Of a stretch of DNA of 64,000 nt, positions 21,934-33,200 are shown piece by piece. The position numbers and the translations under genes are program-made. Every line of letters starts with the position of its first letter. Position 1 is the stretch's first letter. Below the pieces are notes generated by a model, which worked only from the letters and a program-made list of their open reading frames with translations, did no database searches and was not told the origin of the DNA. Location of the stretch: contig CAJINV010000011.1 in NCBI GenBank assembly GCA_905178155.1, positions 2,251,331 through 2,315,330 on the forward strand. The letters are read 5' to 3'. Origin of the DNA: Amoebophrya sp. A120 (lineage: Eukaryota > Sar > Dinophyceae > Syndiniales > Amoebophryaceae).

Positions 21934-22683
21934 ATGTTTCAGCGACTGAAAATGAAAATCACAATTTTATTCCTTCCCGCGTTGCTCCTTGCCGGCGAGG
22001 GTTTCGCGCTCGTTACCCCCCACAAGCGCGGTGGAGGTCGTGGAAGGCGGAGGAGATTGAAGAAGGCTGCTTTGCGAAAACAGAATTTTTGCCCCCGTGT
22101 GACTGGATTCGAAAACCCAGAGGCTGCTGTAGAAGAGTTTGTTGGCCGGAATCCGGAGGCAAAGGGCAAAGTGGCGGCTTTCCGGCTTCCGGGCGAATTA
22201 CTAGCACAGCTGCAAAAGGTGGAAGCTGAGTACGCGGAGCTTGGAGAGGGTGCGCCGACGAGGGAGGTGCAAAGTTTGCAATATTTATTGGATGACGCAG
22301 ATGAGGAGTTCCGGGAGTGCTTGGAAGGGGTGAAAACCTTGCTTTTCGCGAAAATGATAGAGATGGAGTCTTCTCGTATCGGCGGCGAGTCTTCGGAAAT
22401 CGAGCGCGTTGAAAAAAAAATGAGCGCAAAAAATGACTTCTTCCGCGCTCAATTCTTGGACTCAGAAGTCAGTGGGACGCCGAGCACGCTTGACCAAACA
22501 CTCAATTCTAATTCAGATGGTGCAAGACTCGCTCGTGAGTTTTTAGACCAGTTTGGTGACTGCGGCGCTGGTAATTGGGTAGGCCCCGGACCCAAAAACT
22601 CTGCGAATTTCGAAGCGAATGCCAATATCCAAAGCTACCGATTTTGGGTCATCAAGCAACAGGATTGGAAATTGTCCTACTAG
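21934..22683 (+). CDS. Secreted/ER-targeted protein of unknown function (unit D2)
   Basis: 249 aa, paralog of 8925-9683. A clear signal peptide is present (hydrophobic core ILFLPALLLAG, likely cleavage after GFA or nearby). The mature region starts with a basic Gly/Arg stretch and then the conserved VTGFENPEAAVEEFVGRNPE segment. Amino-acid identity to the D1 copy looks like roughly 60-70 percent with several in-frame indels, so both have evolved as proteins. The C-terminus is 14 residues longer because CGA replaces the TGA stop of D1. The dioxygenase-like ORF starts 231 bp downstream; whether the two are spliced together is unresolved. Confidence 0.65.
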   Translation: MFQRLKMKITILFLPALLLAGEGFALVTPHKRGGGRGRRRRLKKAALRKQNFCPRVTGFENPEAAVEEFVGRNPEAKGKVAAFRLPGELLAQLQKVEAEYAELGEGAPTREVQSLQYLLDDADEEFRECLEGVKTLLFAKMIEMESSRIGGESSEIERVEKKMSAKNDFFRAQFLDSEVSGTPSTLDQTLNSNSDGARLAREFLDQFGDCGAGNWVGPGPKNSANFEANANIQSYRFWVIKQQDWKLSY

Positions 22684-22914
22684 AGAATAACGTGTGCTGT
22701 TTTCACAAAAAAGACCACCACTTGTGGGGGTGAGTTCACAAGGACCGGCTTTCCTGAGAGCAGATGCGCTAAGTAATGCCGTGCGCAATTTAGTTATATT
22801 GCCCTTGCCCGCTCTACAGCGAGGCACGGGCTTTAGCGACGTGAAGCTGCTGTTGCATATACATCATAGACTGATTACCCATAAGCATAAGCATTACTAC
22901 ATGGCGAGCATTGC

Positions 22915-23595
22915 ATGACTCAAAATTTGTCCAGGATACGTCATTCGTTCAATACGCCACAGCCGTGGCACCAAGACGGTATGCCCCAGGGCGGGCAGTA
23001 CCTGGTTCTCATCACGGTAAACACACCGGACGGTCTGGACACGCAAAAAACCGGCACATGGATTGGCACCAGCGACTTGCTTTCCGGTTCAGAAGCGTGG
23101 ATCTCGTTTCCGGAAAATGGCGAGCAAACTGGCGATGCGGCGGCACAAGAAGCGGTGGCATTGTCGGGGCCGATGAACAAGTGCCACAACAGAAAAAAGA
23201 TCTTCGGCTCCAAGGCTCGTCCGCCCTTGATAGCGGGCGATCCTGAGCTAGATCAAGAAGCTCACTTCCAGCTCGTAGGCCCGTACGAAGATGCCAAGCC
23301 GCTCTCTGACACTGGCATGAGGGGCACCGACACGCGACAAGGACCAGCAGCGGCGGAGAGCTATCTTCCGGTGCGTGATGTGAAGCAGAAACTACTCAAG
23401 ACGCCCTCCTCCTGCGACCCTCGCATGGTTCTGGTTCCGGGCCCCCCGGGCACCGTGTTGATCATCAGAAATTACGAGCTCGCACATGCGGGGCCGCAAA
23501 TGATTCTGTCCGGAAAAAAAGAATGGTCGTATGAGGAGGTTCGCGAGAAGTGTTGCGATCAACAACGCCGCACCTTGTTGCGCCTCAACATCTGA
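22915..23595 (+). CDS. Phytanoyl-CoA dioxygenase-like protein (unit D2)
   Basis: 226 aa from ATG 22915, paralog of 9995-10672. It keeps the PhyH-type features: PWHQDG with the HxD ligands at about residues 18-20, a YLVLITVNTP strand, a GPPGTVLIIRN strand, then AHAGPQ with the distal His, and a C-terminal RRTLLRLNI that could carry the 2-oxoglutarate-binding Arg. The protein is short for the family because the N-terminal half is absent. An upstream exon may exist (an AG acceptor-like site lies just after the ATG and another just before the WHQDG codons). Fe(II)/2OG hydroxylase activity is inferred from these residues only. Confidence 0.6.
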   Translation: MTQNLSRIRHSFNTPQPWHQDGMPQGGQYLVLITVNTPDGLDTQKTGTWIGTSDLLSGSEAWISFPENGEQTGDAAAQEAVALSGPMNKCHNRKKIFGSKARPPLIAGDPELDQEAHFQLVGPYEDAKPLSDTGMRGTDTRQGPAAAESYLPVRDVKQKLLKTPSSCDPRMVLVPGPPGTVLIIRNYELAHAGPQMILSGKKEWSYEEVREKCCDQQRRTLLRLNI

Positions 23596-23741
23596 AGCAT
23601 CAGTAGTTCGACTTGACGTAGAGAAATCAGTATTCATCGTATTAATTGTGTATCTGGAGCAGGATAGAGGCTCCACCTCAAGACGCAGGCTAGATAGTGG
23701 AGGCTAGTAGCTATTCCATACAGGCAGCGCAGGGTCTCAAT

Positions 23742-23840
23742 GAGGTTTTTGGTAAAAAGGTTTTTGGTAAAAAGTTTTGGTAAGAAGAAAGGTTTTTGGT
23801 AAAGCGTTTAGCGTTTGCAAAAAGGTTTTTGGTAAAAAAT
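23742..23840. repeat. Short tandem GGTTTTTGGTAAA repeats (D2)
   Basis: Counterpart of 10825-10915, with a slightly different copy number. No gene is recognised between here and 24221. Confidence 0.7.
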
Positions 23841-24221
23841 TTCAGTTATCTCTACTTACACTAATCATGCCTGACGAACGCAAACCTGTTTTAAGGCCGA
23901 CGTGGTGGCTAGGGTTGCCTCACTGCTGCGCCGAGCCCAGACTGACAACTAGGCCGGGGATTTGTATCATCGCGGGGGGAGGACAAGTTCACTGCTAGCG
24001 CCCCTACTAAAAATTCCTAAGCGTGGCCAAGTTTTAGCCCATGAATAGCTCCGGCTGCACTCTCAAAGTTCCGGAATGCAACCACCCTCCGCCACCCGCC
24101 TGACCTGACCTGACAACTCCTATCCTAACTGTAGCTATGCTAAAATAAAGGTAGTTCGCTTTACTATACAAGCGCAACTAGTATTAGTGGTCGGGTTCAG
24201 TAGTTTTCGTGTGCCTGACAA

Positions 24222-24620
24222 TTGAAAAAAAGAAGTGCCAATTTGAAGTTTGCAGGCCAGAGTACCACGCGTGGCGTAGCACACATTGTACGATATTTTT
24301 GTGGAGCTGATGCAGCTGCATGGAGAACGCAAATCCCGGCGAGTAGTCTCTTTGTGAGTAGAGCAGGAGAGGAATTTATTCGGTGTAGACACTGCAAGCA
24401 GCACAAGTACCGATTTCAACATGACGGCAACTGTATACAAGTTCCTGAAACCAGCCAGCAACTGCATCAACTTGGGTGGATTGTGGGCGCGACGCGAAAA
24501 CACGAAGAGCGGTGCAAGGAGAAGAAGAACAAAAAACGGCCGGAAGAAAGCGAGGAGGTGGTCCTGGAGGGTGTCAATGCCGAAGAAGCAGCCCTAGTTG
24601 CTGCTGTGCCGAACAACTAA
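24222..24620 (+). CDS. Possible exon specific to unit D2
   Basis: An open frame of 132 codons starting at a TTG, almost all of it inside the ~417-bp segment (about 24252-24668) that D2 has and D1 lacks. It encodes a Cys/His-containing stretch (FIRCRHCKQHKYRFQHDGNC, a CX2C...H...C arrangement) and an acidic/basic C-terminus. It has no ATG and no known domain. It could be an exon deleted in D1 or chance coding in an inserted segment. Confidence 0.3.
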   Translation: MKKRSANLKFAGQSTTRGVAHIVRYFCGADAAAWRTQIPASSLFVSRAGEEFIRCRHCKQHKYRFQHDGNCIQVPETSQQLHQLGWIVGATRKHEERCKEKKNKKRPEESEEVVLEGVNAEEAALVAAVPNN

Positions 24621-24669
24621 AACAGTTCTCTTTCAAACCCTTTACTGGGTAACATCATCATCGTCATCG

Positions 24670-25360
24670 TATATCGGAAACTGTTTGATTCTTTATATTT
24701 GTTTTCGCATTCCAAGGAATGTCATTAACATTACTGCTCCTTTTTCTGAGTCAAGTTTTGCCGGAGCGCCTTGAAAGCCAGAAACAGGGAACAAGAGCAT
24801 TGTGGAACGGAAAGTGTACAATGGAAATGTCGAATGCACATTGCGGCGCAACTCTATAAATGTAGCAGTTGAAACAGGTATAGAATCACTTGCGTCGCGA
24901 CGGAGCACTCCGAGACAGACTACGGGCAAGCGTGTTCTTCATTCCTTGTGGCGCAGGTGGCCGTGTTACTGCACTGTCATCAGACTGACGTTCCGTGCCT
25001 TTGGCTTCGAGGGTGAGGAGCGAGGGTGGAACCATGCTAGTCGATAAGTGGTTTGGCTTGGGATTCGTGCGAAAGTGACGAGAGGGAATTTCGTTCACGG
25101 TTCTCGAGGAATACACTACTATTTTTCGATGCACGTACTCTATTCACGACGCGTGACCGTCGTCTTCGTGACACGTTTGTAATACTTGTTGGACTCCCAC
25201 TCCCTGTCCCGTAATAGATGGAGGCACTTCATATCCGGTGAGAAGGCTTTCGACGGCCAGCAGCATCCATTCATGACGCTTAGGATTCTAGATTTTTTTA
25301 CGGATCATGTGAAATTGAAAGTCATCAAATAAAGTGGAGGCGAGTTTCAAAACTATTAAC
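24670..25360. other. Unit D2 spacer
   Basis: Alignable with 11326-11997 of D1. ORFs on either strand are not conserved between the two units. No gene supported. Confidence 0.45.
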
Positions 25361-26138
25361 ATGACTGCGTCAACACATCACCTCGAGGGCCTGCTGCAAG
25401 ATCTGTGGGCGGCGGTGTTCTCCACAAGTTTCACCCCTGCATCAAGTCATCTCCCCGTTTCGCCACTGTTCTCCCCACACAATCGAGCCTCGACCGCTTC
25501 TTCTCACGACGCCAGTGCTCGTCTTCATCACATCAAACTCGTTTCACCATCAACATCGTTTGACCAGCTGGAACCCCTCGTGCCGGAAAAGGGTCATCCG
25601 CAATTTCCGAACGTCTCAGACCCCCTGCAGATGAAAATGCAGCTGCAGCGGCCCGTTCTCTGCTATCGTATGCATCGCAAAAGTAATATCGCACCCGTCG
25701 TACAACTACTTGGAGCGGTTATGCATGATGACAAATCTGCTTCCTAAAAAGGTAAACCAGCATGACAATAAGCTCCCGTACTCATGCTGAAAAAAAATTG
25801 TATTTATGAAATTTTTACTGTTGTACACCATTATACTTTTCCACTGCATATACCCAGTTCTGGAGCAACCTGTTCGGTCGGCGCGGGACGGCTTCGCCCT
25901 CAACGCCGCGGTACAGGCCCAGGCGGAGCGCAAACAAGTGGCCCTGCAGGCGGGGCCAGACACATCAGCACTACCGGACGTGGACCAAGCGGGGGCGAGC
26001 GCGCGCCAGGGAGGCGGCGGACACAGCTCTGCCGGAGAAACAAGCGCTGGGGCGGCACCACTGGGCGCTGCCGCGGGGACGAGTGGGGATGCGAACGTAG
26101 CAGCTGGAGGCAGTGCTGCGAGTGCTGCTGCGGGTTGA
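25361..26138 (+). CDS. Small two-exon protein (unit D2), interrupted by an introner
   Basis: Exon 1 is 25361-25668 and exon 2 is 25856-26138, giving 196 aa. It is a paralog of 11998-12733, with an extra SPLFSPHNRASTA-type insert in exon 1 and otherwise the same conserved segments. The introner occupies the same codon position as in D1, so it was already there before the D duplication. Exon 2 is more conserved than exon 1. The Ala/Gly-rich tail ends at TGA. Confidence 0.6.
25669..25850. mobile_element. Introner (short family) in the D2 small protein gene
   Basis: 182 bp, orthologous to the element at 12261. Its ends are TATGCATCGCAAAAGTAA and TATACTTTTCCACTGCATA. The left target duplication has decayed (TATCG against TACCC on the right), as expected of an older insertion. 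Confidence 0.75.
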
Positions 26139-27250
26139 AGAAGCAAAACCGACGTCGGTGAACCGAGAAGAACTCTGGTGCCAGCCGTGTTGTTTCGAAA
26201 GGACGAAGATTAGTAAGTCTGCCAGCTTTATTCCGACACGGAGCAGTTGTTTCTGTACATCGTATTTCTGTTTTCTGCACCGAGCAAGAGCATCATCGTC
26301 GTTGTGAGTGCCCAACACGTCGGATTGCCAAATAACGCAGGGTTTTTTCTTTTCTTTGTTTCACTGAATGAATAAAGCGATTCTTGGAAGGCAGCTATTT
26401 TCATCACCGTCTGATACTTAGTGGTCTTGTAGGAATATCAAGAATCAACAGCGCAACAGGAAAAAACTACAGAATTTTTCTGAGGACCCTTCCTCAGTTG
26501 GCATTCACGACCTCCTGACCACCTCATCCATGAGCCTGTGTTTATTCAACAATCATCGTCCGGTTGGAAAACGAAACCGATGTCGTATTTTCTCGTGCCC
26601 ACGAGGCAATCAAAGGTCGTACTGCAGTTGCAAAGTGGTATCGGCGGGCGACTGGCGGAGTGATGTTCTGAGTAGGTAGTCTGTCTCTAGTACCATCTGT
26701 GTCTCTGATGTTTCTTGGCAGTTTCGTCTGTTGAGGCGTCTAGGATGTGTCGCACCTAGATTCTACTTACTTGACTCAATCCATGGAGTGTCATCTCTAC
26801 TGCCACTGCTAAGATGGATCTTGCTTGTAATCAAGCGGTCATTTGCCTCGTAGGGCGGTAGTTGCCGACACTGGTACCCACTATGACGAGAATAATAAAT
26901 AGCTTAAGCTTCCACTGGATACGGATTCAAAAAAGAAATCAAAAATCGGTCGTTGAAGATTGAAGTGGGCCTCCATAGCAAATTTTCCACCCCTGAATCA
27001 CATTCATGCCATGTGGCGGTTTACAGTCGAACAAGAACTTGAAGTGATATGTAAATGTTGTTTTGTAATGGACAACCATGAGTGCTATTTCCGTCTGCGC
27101 CGGCATTGCGATGCCGAGAAAATAGCGTGCGGGAAAGAGGCTGAAAAGCAGCAGTGGTCCCTGCTGCTATAACAAGCGATGGGCGCAGAAGGTGGGTCAC
27201 GATAGCACAACACGGCGACCGAATCGTCCCAAGCGTCGCGTCGGTCCACC
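26139..27250. other. Region upstream of the rotatin-like gene
   Basis: Right part of unit D2 (to about 26330), then about 900 bp with no supported gene. The promoter of the gene at 27251 must lie here; no core element is recognisable. Confidence 0.5.
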
Positions 27251-30200
27251 ATGACGGAGGAGCTGGTTCACAAGCTCGCACACAACCTGCCCGAGGTGCG
27301 CGATCGCGCGCTACGAAATCTGGCGTCAAAGGTAAGTATATCCCTTGCTCCTGCGTCTGCACGTTCAAACGTCGAGGACGCATTCTGCAATTCTGCAAGT
27401 CAATTATACGACCATTTTTTTACATCACGATATCTACTTCGTGTACTTCACCATGAAACTACACGCAGGTCGAAGTCGGGCTTTTGACCCCGGACCTGAT
27501 ATGTCAGGAGGTGCCGGGCAGTGTGCAATGTATTTTGCACTGGATCAACGAGCGACAGGGCGGCGCGGACCCGGAGCTGATTCAGAAGGCGCTGAAGCTC
27601 ATCGCGGTGCTCGCTGCCAGTTCCCCCGTGAACCTGGACGTGTGCCTCCAGGCGGGCGCACTGCAATTTCTCGAGGACTTTGCGGACCAATCGCAGGCCA
27701 GCAAAACAATGGCCACCCAGATCCAGACGACCATCGACACCTTGTTGCGCGTCCCCGGGGCTGGGGGCGCAGGGCTGGTGAAAAACCACAGAGCTGCTGG
27801 CACGTCTTCCAGCAGCACTAGGCCGAAAGAGGAGCCAGAAGCCGGCTGGGCGCAGTCCTATCCGAGCAGCTACCGCTGTGGATCGCGGAACTACAGCCAC
27901 AGCAAGAGCCCGGCGGCAGACGAGATGACGAATAATTCGCCACCAGGCGATCATCTACAGCCGGCAGGTGTGTTGATGTCACTATCGCCCACAAATAACG
28001 GAACCGCTACAGCGGAACAAATTGCGGACGATCTACTGTTCAGTAGTGGGAGCAGGCAGCCGCATGATGCGCATCTTCAACCTGGAAGAAATAAACCTGC
28101 TGATCCAGCGACAACGATGATAAACGGCAGGAGCAGGAACAATACTAATGCAACCTCTTCGAGCAGCAGTAACGAGCTCCCCTACATCTTTCTTTCTGAA
28201 CAGGATGAGAAGCAGTTGTTCGACCTTTCCGTGCGGTTGAAGTTTGCGGATCTACGGCAGGTGGCAGAAACTTGTCGCGAGCTGCGGTGCCGCCTGTGCG
28301 ATTACCCGCCCCAGGTGTTCCTCACTAGACCGCACATCTTCGACGCGCTAGGAGCCGTATTGTCGGGAAACGTGGACTGTCGGAGGTGTGCTTTTGTTTT
28401 TCTATTGCAATTGCATTTGCCAGGACCAGGAGTCGCACCCCTGTTGACTTTCGATGATGTGCTGGAAGGAAAGAATGTATAGACAGATCGGACAGTTTAC
28501 ATTTTGGAAAAAATCCCTCGCAGCTTCCTCCCCGCTATCTTCGATTGCTACCTCACTTTCCACCGGTACCTCCTTCTCGAGCTCTACGGCGATTTTCTGC
28601 TGGGATTCGAGGACCTGTGGCTCCCGGACAGCACGTTCCCCGCGATGTGGTTGCACCGTGCGGGGGAGGGGGTGCAGTACGACGTGCCGTTCGCGCACCT
28701 CCACCGGGTGCTGGTGCCGGTGTTGGAGGCCGGGGTCAAGTACGCGGAAGCGGTGCCCTACTGTTCGCGCCTGCTGTTCTGGCTGTTGCCCCTGTACGCG
28801 AGCAACGCGCACGCGGAGCAGCATCTGCTGCAGTATAGAGGGATTGATGTAGTTTCAGTTTGTTTTTTTCAAGAAAATCACGTCACATTGTGTATTTTGA
28901 AGAGCGTTCATGAAAAAGAACTGCTGCAACATCGTTAGTCCAGCGCATCTCCTTGTTCAAATCGAACAACATCAAAACCAGGTACTCCAACCTGATCGCC
29001 GATATGCTAAAATCCCATTTCCGGGGGTGTGGCCGCGATGTGAAGGAGATGAGCCAGGTGCGGGCGTGGTTCGGGCAACCCGCCAGTATCGACGACGGGC
29101 GGCTGGATTGGAGCGACGTGCAGCTGCGGACCTTCGACTGGACTCCGCTGCACCTGATTCTGTTCGACACGGCGTGTCTGTACCTCCAGACCTTCCGGAA
29201 AGTGTTTTTGAAGGAGGTGCACATCACGAAAGCGCAGTCCTCCACCGCGAAGAAGAAAACGGCGCTTCCCTTCATCGAGTCGGTCGGCCGGATGGCGTAT
29301 GAACTGCAAAAGCATCTTCGTACTAGTACGTATCTACAACGGGCGGGCGCTCCGCGCCCGCCGGCCCGGCGACGAGGGGGTGCAAGGGGGAGCGACGGGA
29401 AAAGAGCCAGGCGGCCAGTGGCCAACGCCACATGCTCAAACTATGTTAGCGCGATAAGCGAAAAGGAGAAACGGCAGCGCCCCCGGGCTTCCCCCCCGGC
29501 GGGAGCGACAGGAGTGTAGGTAGAGAGAAGGCCGCGAGGCGGGAGGGGCGGTAGGGAGCGCACAGCGCGGCCCCTGTCCAAGCCTCCACAAACAGGCCCG
29601 GCGGAGAGCGTGCGCAGACCCTTTGCGAAGGCTCGGGGGGCTAGCCACCCGAAGCAGAACGAAAGGAGCGCGCCGAGGGCCGAAAGACAAGAAACCGAAC
29701 CCGGCCAGCACCAAGCAAAAATAAAGCACAGCAGGCAGGGCCGCGGCGGAAAGGCAGGGGGGGCGCTGCGTGTGGCTCTTGCCAGAAGCGAGACAGACCA
29801 AAAGAAAAGAGCAAGCAGGCCAAAGTGAAAGCCCACCCACTGCCGGGGACGAGGCAAAAAGCGTTGGAAGCGAAAGGAGAAGGGGGCGGGCCGCAAAGAA
29901 ACCGAAAACACGCCGGGAAACCCAAAGCAAGGAAACAAGGCAAAATCAGGCAGCCCCGGCGCGGCCGAAGAGCCCCCGTGGTCGGCAGTGCGCACGCGAC
30001 CAAGCCCGGCCTGTAGAGCCACAGGCGGCGGAGAAAGGCGCAAACTGGCGCCACATCCCTCGCAACAGGGGTGGAAGGGGAAGGGGCGCCAGAATGAAGA
30101 TCGACTCCAGCCCGGGGCAGCCAAGCGCGAACCGCAACGCATCTAAGCCAAGGCCAAGGGCCCAGCCCACGGCCGGCAGGTCCGGAGTCCACACGAGGGC

Positions 30201-33200
30201 CGGGTAGCGCGCTGCCGCCTGGCTGCGGCCCCACCGAGGCTCTTTTATTTTGCCCCCCCCCCGAGCGAGTTTCCCAATTTGGCGGGTTTTCTCACTAGTG
30301 TTTTCGCTTTCCCCAAAATCGGTTTTTTTGTCACTAGTGGCTCCACTAGTGGGCGCCTTCACTAGTGGCGCCTGTCACTAGTACCTTCCCCGTTTTTTTG
30401 TGACGCTAAAAACACTAGCAGGATTTCTACTAGTGCCCGTTTTTCTGCTAGCACGATTCTACTAGCAGGATTCCTACTAGTAGCTTGCAACCCCGCGCCC
30501 GCCAGAATTTTTGAATTAGTATTACTATCTAAACTGCAGCAGCTGGTGAAAAATGCATGCGAGGGGTATGTTCTGGGGTATGTTCGGGGGTATGACAGGG
30601 GTATGCAAACGGCCGTCAATCACGGGCGGACTACAATTTTTTGGCGAAAAAGCAACAGGTGGGGTATAAACATACCCCAGACACACCCCAGACACACCCC
30701 AGACATACCCCAGACAGACCCCCGAACACACCCCAGGCAAAAAGTCCGAACATACCCCAGACACACCCCGGATACACCCCGGGCAGACTTTCCGACACAC
30801 CCCGGGCAGACTTTCGGACACACCCCGGACACATTTTCGGACTTCGCCGCGCGAGATGTGCAACGCCGGGCTCCAGATTGTCACGCGAGCCGCGAGGGAG
30901 CCTGTGGAGCTTCCCGGGCCCCATGGGCAAGGCCCAGGGGCGGGCGAAAGGCGCCCTCGGGCAGCGCGGGGACCCGGTCCCCGCGTCATGACCTGGGGGC
31001 CAGCTTTGGGCATGGGCGCTTCCCGGACACCGTACGGCTCAGGGGCAAAAGCCCTAGGTCAGCGCGGGGACTCGGTCCCCGCGTCATGACCTAGGGGCCA
31101 GCTTTGGGCGCTTCCCGGATGGAAACTAACCGCGCGGCCGAGGGGCAAAAGCCCTAGGTCAGCGCGGGGACTCGGTCCCCGCGTCATGACCTAGGGGCCA
31201 GCTTTGGGCGCTTCCCGGATGGAAACTAACCGCGCGGCCGAGGGGCAAAAGCCCTAGGTCAGCGCGGGGACTCGGTCCCCGCGTCATGACCTAGGGGCCA
31301 GCTTTGGGCGCTTCCCGGAAACTAACCGCACGGCCCAGGGGCAAAAGCCCTAGGTCAGCGCGGGGACTCGGTCCCCGCGTCATGACCTAGGGGCCAGCTT
31401 TGGGCGCTTCCCGGAAACTAACCGCACGGCCCAGGGGCAAAAGCCCTAGGTCAGCGCGGGGACTCGGTCCCCGCGTCATGACCTAGGGGCCAGCTTTGGG
31501 CGCTTCCCGGAAACTAACCGCACGGCCCAGGGGCAAAAGCCCTAGGTCAGCGCGGGGACTCGGTCCCCGCGTCATGACCTAGGGGCCAGCTTTGGGCGCT
31601 TCCCGGAAACTAACCGCACGGCCCAGGGGCAAAAGCCCTAGGTCAGCGCGGGGACTCGGTCCCCGCGTCATGACCTAGGGGCCAGCTTTGGGCGCTTCCC
31701 GGAAACTAACCGCACGGCCCAGGGGCAAAAGCCCTAGGTCAGCGCGGGGACTCGGTCCCCGCGTCATGACCTAGGGGCCAGCTTTGGGCGCTTCCCGGAA
31801 ACTAACCGCACGGCCCAGGGGCAAAAGCCCTAGGTCAGCGCGGGGACTCGGTCCCCGCGTCATGACCTAGGGGCCAGCTTTGGGCGCTTCCCGGAAACTA
31901 ACCGCACGGCCCAGGGGCAAAAGCCCTAGGTCAGCGCGGGGACTCGGTCCCCGCGTCATGACCTAGGGGCCAGCTTTGGGCGCTTCCCGGAAACTAACCG
32001 CACGGCCCAGGGGCAAAAGCCCTAGGTCAGCGCGGGGACTCGGTCCCCGCGTCATGACCTAGGGGCCAGCTTTGGGCGCTTCCCGGAAACTAACCGCACG
32101 GCCCAGGGGCAAAAGCCCTAGGTCAGCGCGGGGACTCGGTCCCCGCGTCATGACCTAGGGGCCAGCTTTGGGCGCTTCCCGGAAACTAACTAACCGTCCG
32201 CACGGCCCAGGGGCCAAAGCCCTAGGTCAGCGCGGGGACTTGGTCCCCGCGTCATGACCTACGGGCCAGCTACAGATCCGGCGCCAGCTTCCTCCTTTCT
32301 GTTCTCTTTGTTCGCGGTAGGTCAACGGGTCTAGTGTGGGCAAGCAGAGGGGCTCCGTCCGCAGATCTGTCGCGGATCAGGGGACACAGGCCACACAGAG
32401 ACACCGGGCTGCAGGGGCCTGCCTGCCCAGTGCCACCGCAACCCCGGAACTCGTCCCAGACAAATGCCGGAAGGTCGTCGCACGGGGACTCTGTCCCCGT
32501 GCTCGGACCTTGTTATAGATGCAGCATCTTCGTACTAGTGCGTAGTGATTGCAATACAAATTTTCTCAGCATTAGAAATGGAATTTGTAATGCGGATTTG
32601 CCTGAGCATCTGGATTTGTAATGCATAACTGCAATTTATTAGTACGAGTGCCATACTTTTGCATTGCATATGGCGGAATTCTTGAAGATCTGGCTCTTCG
32701 ACCACCGCTTATATTTCGAGCGGCCGGAAAAGTTCGGGCTGCTGTTTGCCATCGTGTCGAAGATCTGGCCGACCGAGGGTGACGAGTACCGGGCGCTGGA
32801 ATCTCTACTCGATGCGGTGTTGAAGTTCAACACGAAACCTTTGGACGAGGTCGGAGGGGGGGCCGCACCAGGCGGAGGTGGTGCACCGACGGCAGGAGCA
32901 TCTTCTCTCCAGAAACGCACAACCAGTCACAACAAACCCCCGCCCGCCGTCGAGCTGCTCCCCATGGGCCGGGTGGCGTCCAGGGGGAATCGCGTCGCTA
33001 TTTCGCACACCGGAGACGTGGTCAGCAGCTTTCGGGAGCACGTTTCCTCCTACGTGACAACCATCGTAGATCCGGAAGATTTTTACAACAATAATAACTC
33101 CAGAAGTTGTACGACTTCAGTACGGCCGCGCGGAAATGTCAATCGAAGTGTCGCCCGCGGTAGCGGAAACAATTTGTCACCTGGTGGTCAAGAACTCAAC

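Larger units (their letters stand above)
29298..32675. mobile_element. Giant introner (3.4 kb) forming intron 4 of the rotatin-like gene
   Basis: The outer ends are inverted repeats (TATGAACTGCAAAAGCATC on the left; TACTTTTGCATTGCATA on the right) flanked by the 5-bp duplication TGGCG (29293-29297 and 32671-32675). Excision joins exons 4 and 5 in frame (VGRM-AEFLKIW). The interior is about 3.2 kb of foreign DNA. An AGCATCTTCGTACTAGT direct repeat marks both sides of it (about 29310 and 32522), suggesting that a second insertion split an ordinary introner of about 170 bp. Confidence 0.8.

Noticed and set aside
29441-30362. Several 140-230-codon ORFs on both strands within the giant introner
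   Set aside because: Strong purine skew suppresses stop codons in many frames at once; no frame stands out and no domain is recognisable.
30660-30840. CCCC-rich repeats as an internal telomere tract
   Set aside because: Units are irregular (10-22 bp, ACACCCCAGAC-like) and do not match TTTAGGG- or TTAGGG-type telomere repeats.
30545-31094. ORF encoding HTPDTPQTHP-like repeats
   Set aside because: Translation of the ACACCCCAGAC short repeat and satellite C; not a structural protein gene.
210-32275. Regularly spaced repeats with palindromes, superficially like CRISPR arrays
   Set aside because: The whole unit is repeated with no unique spacers, the host is eukaryotic, and no cas-type genes are present.
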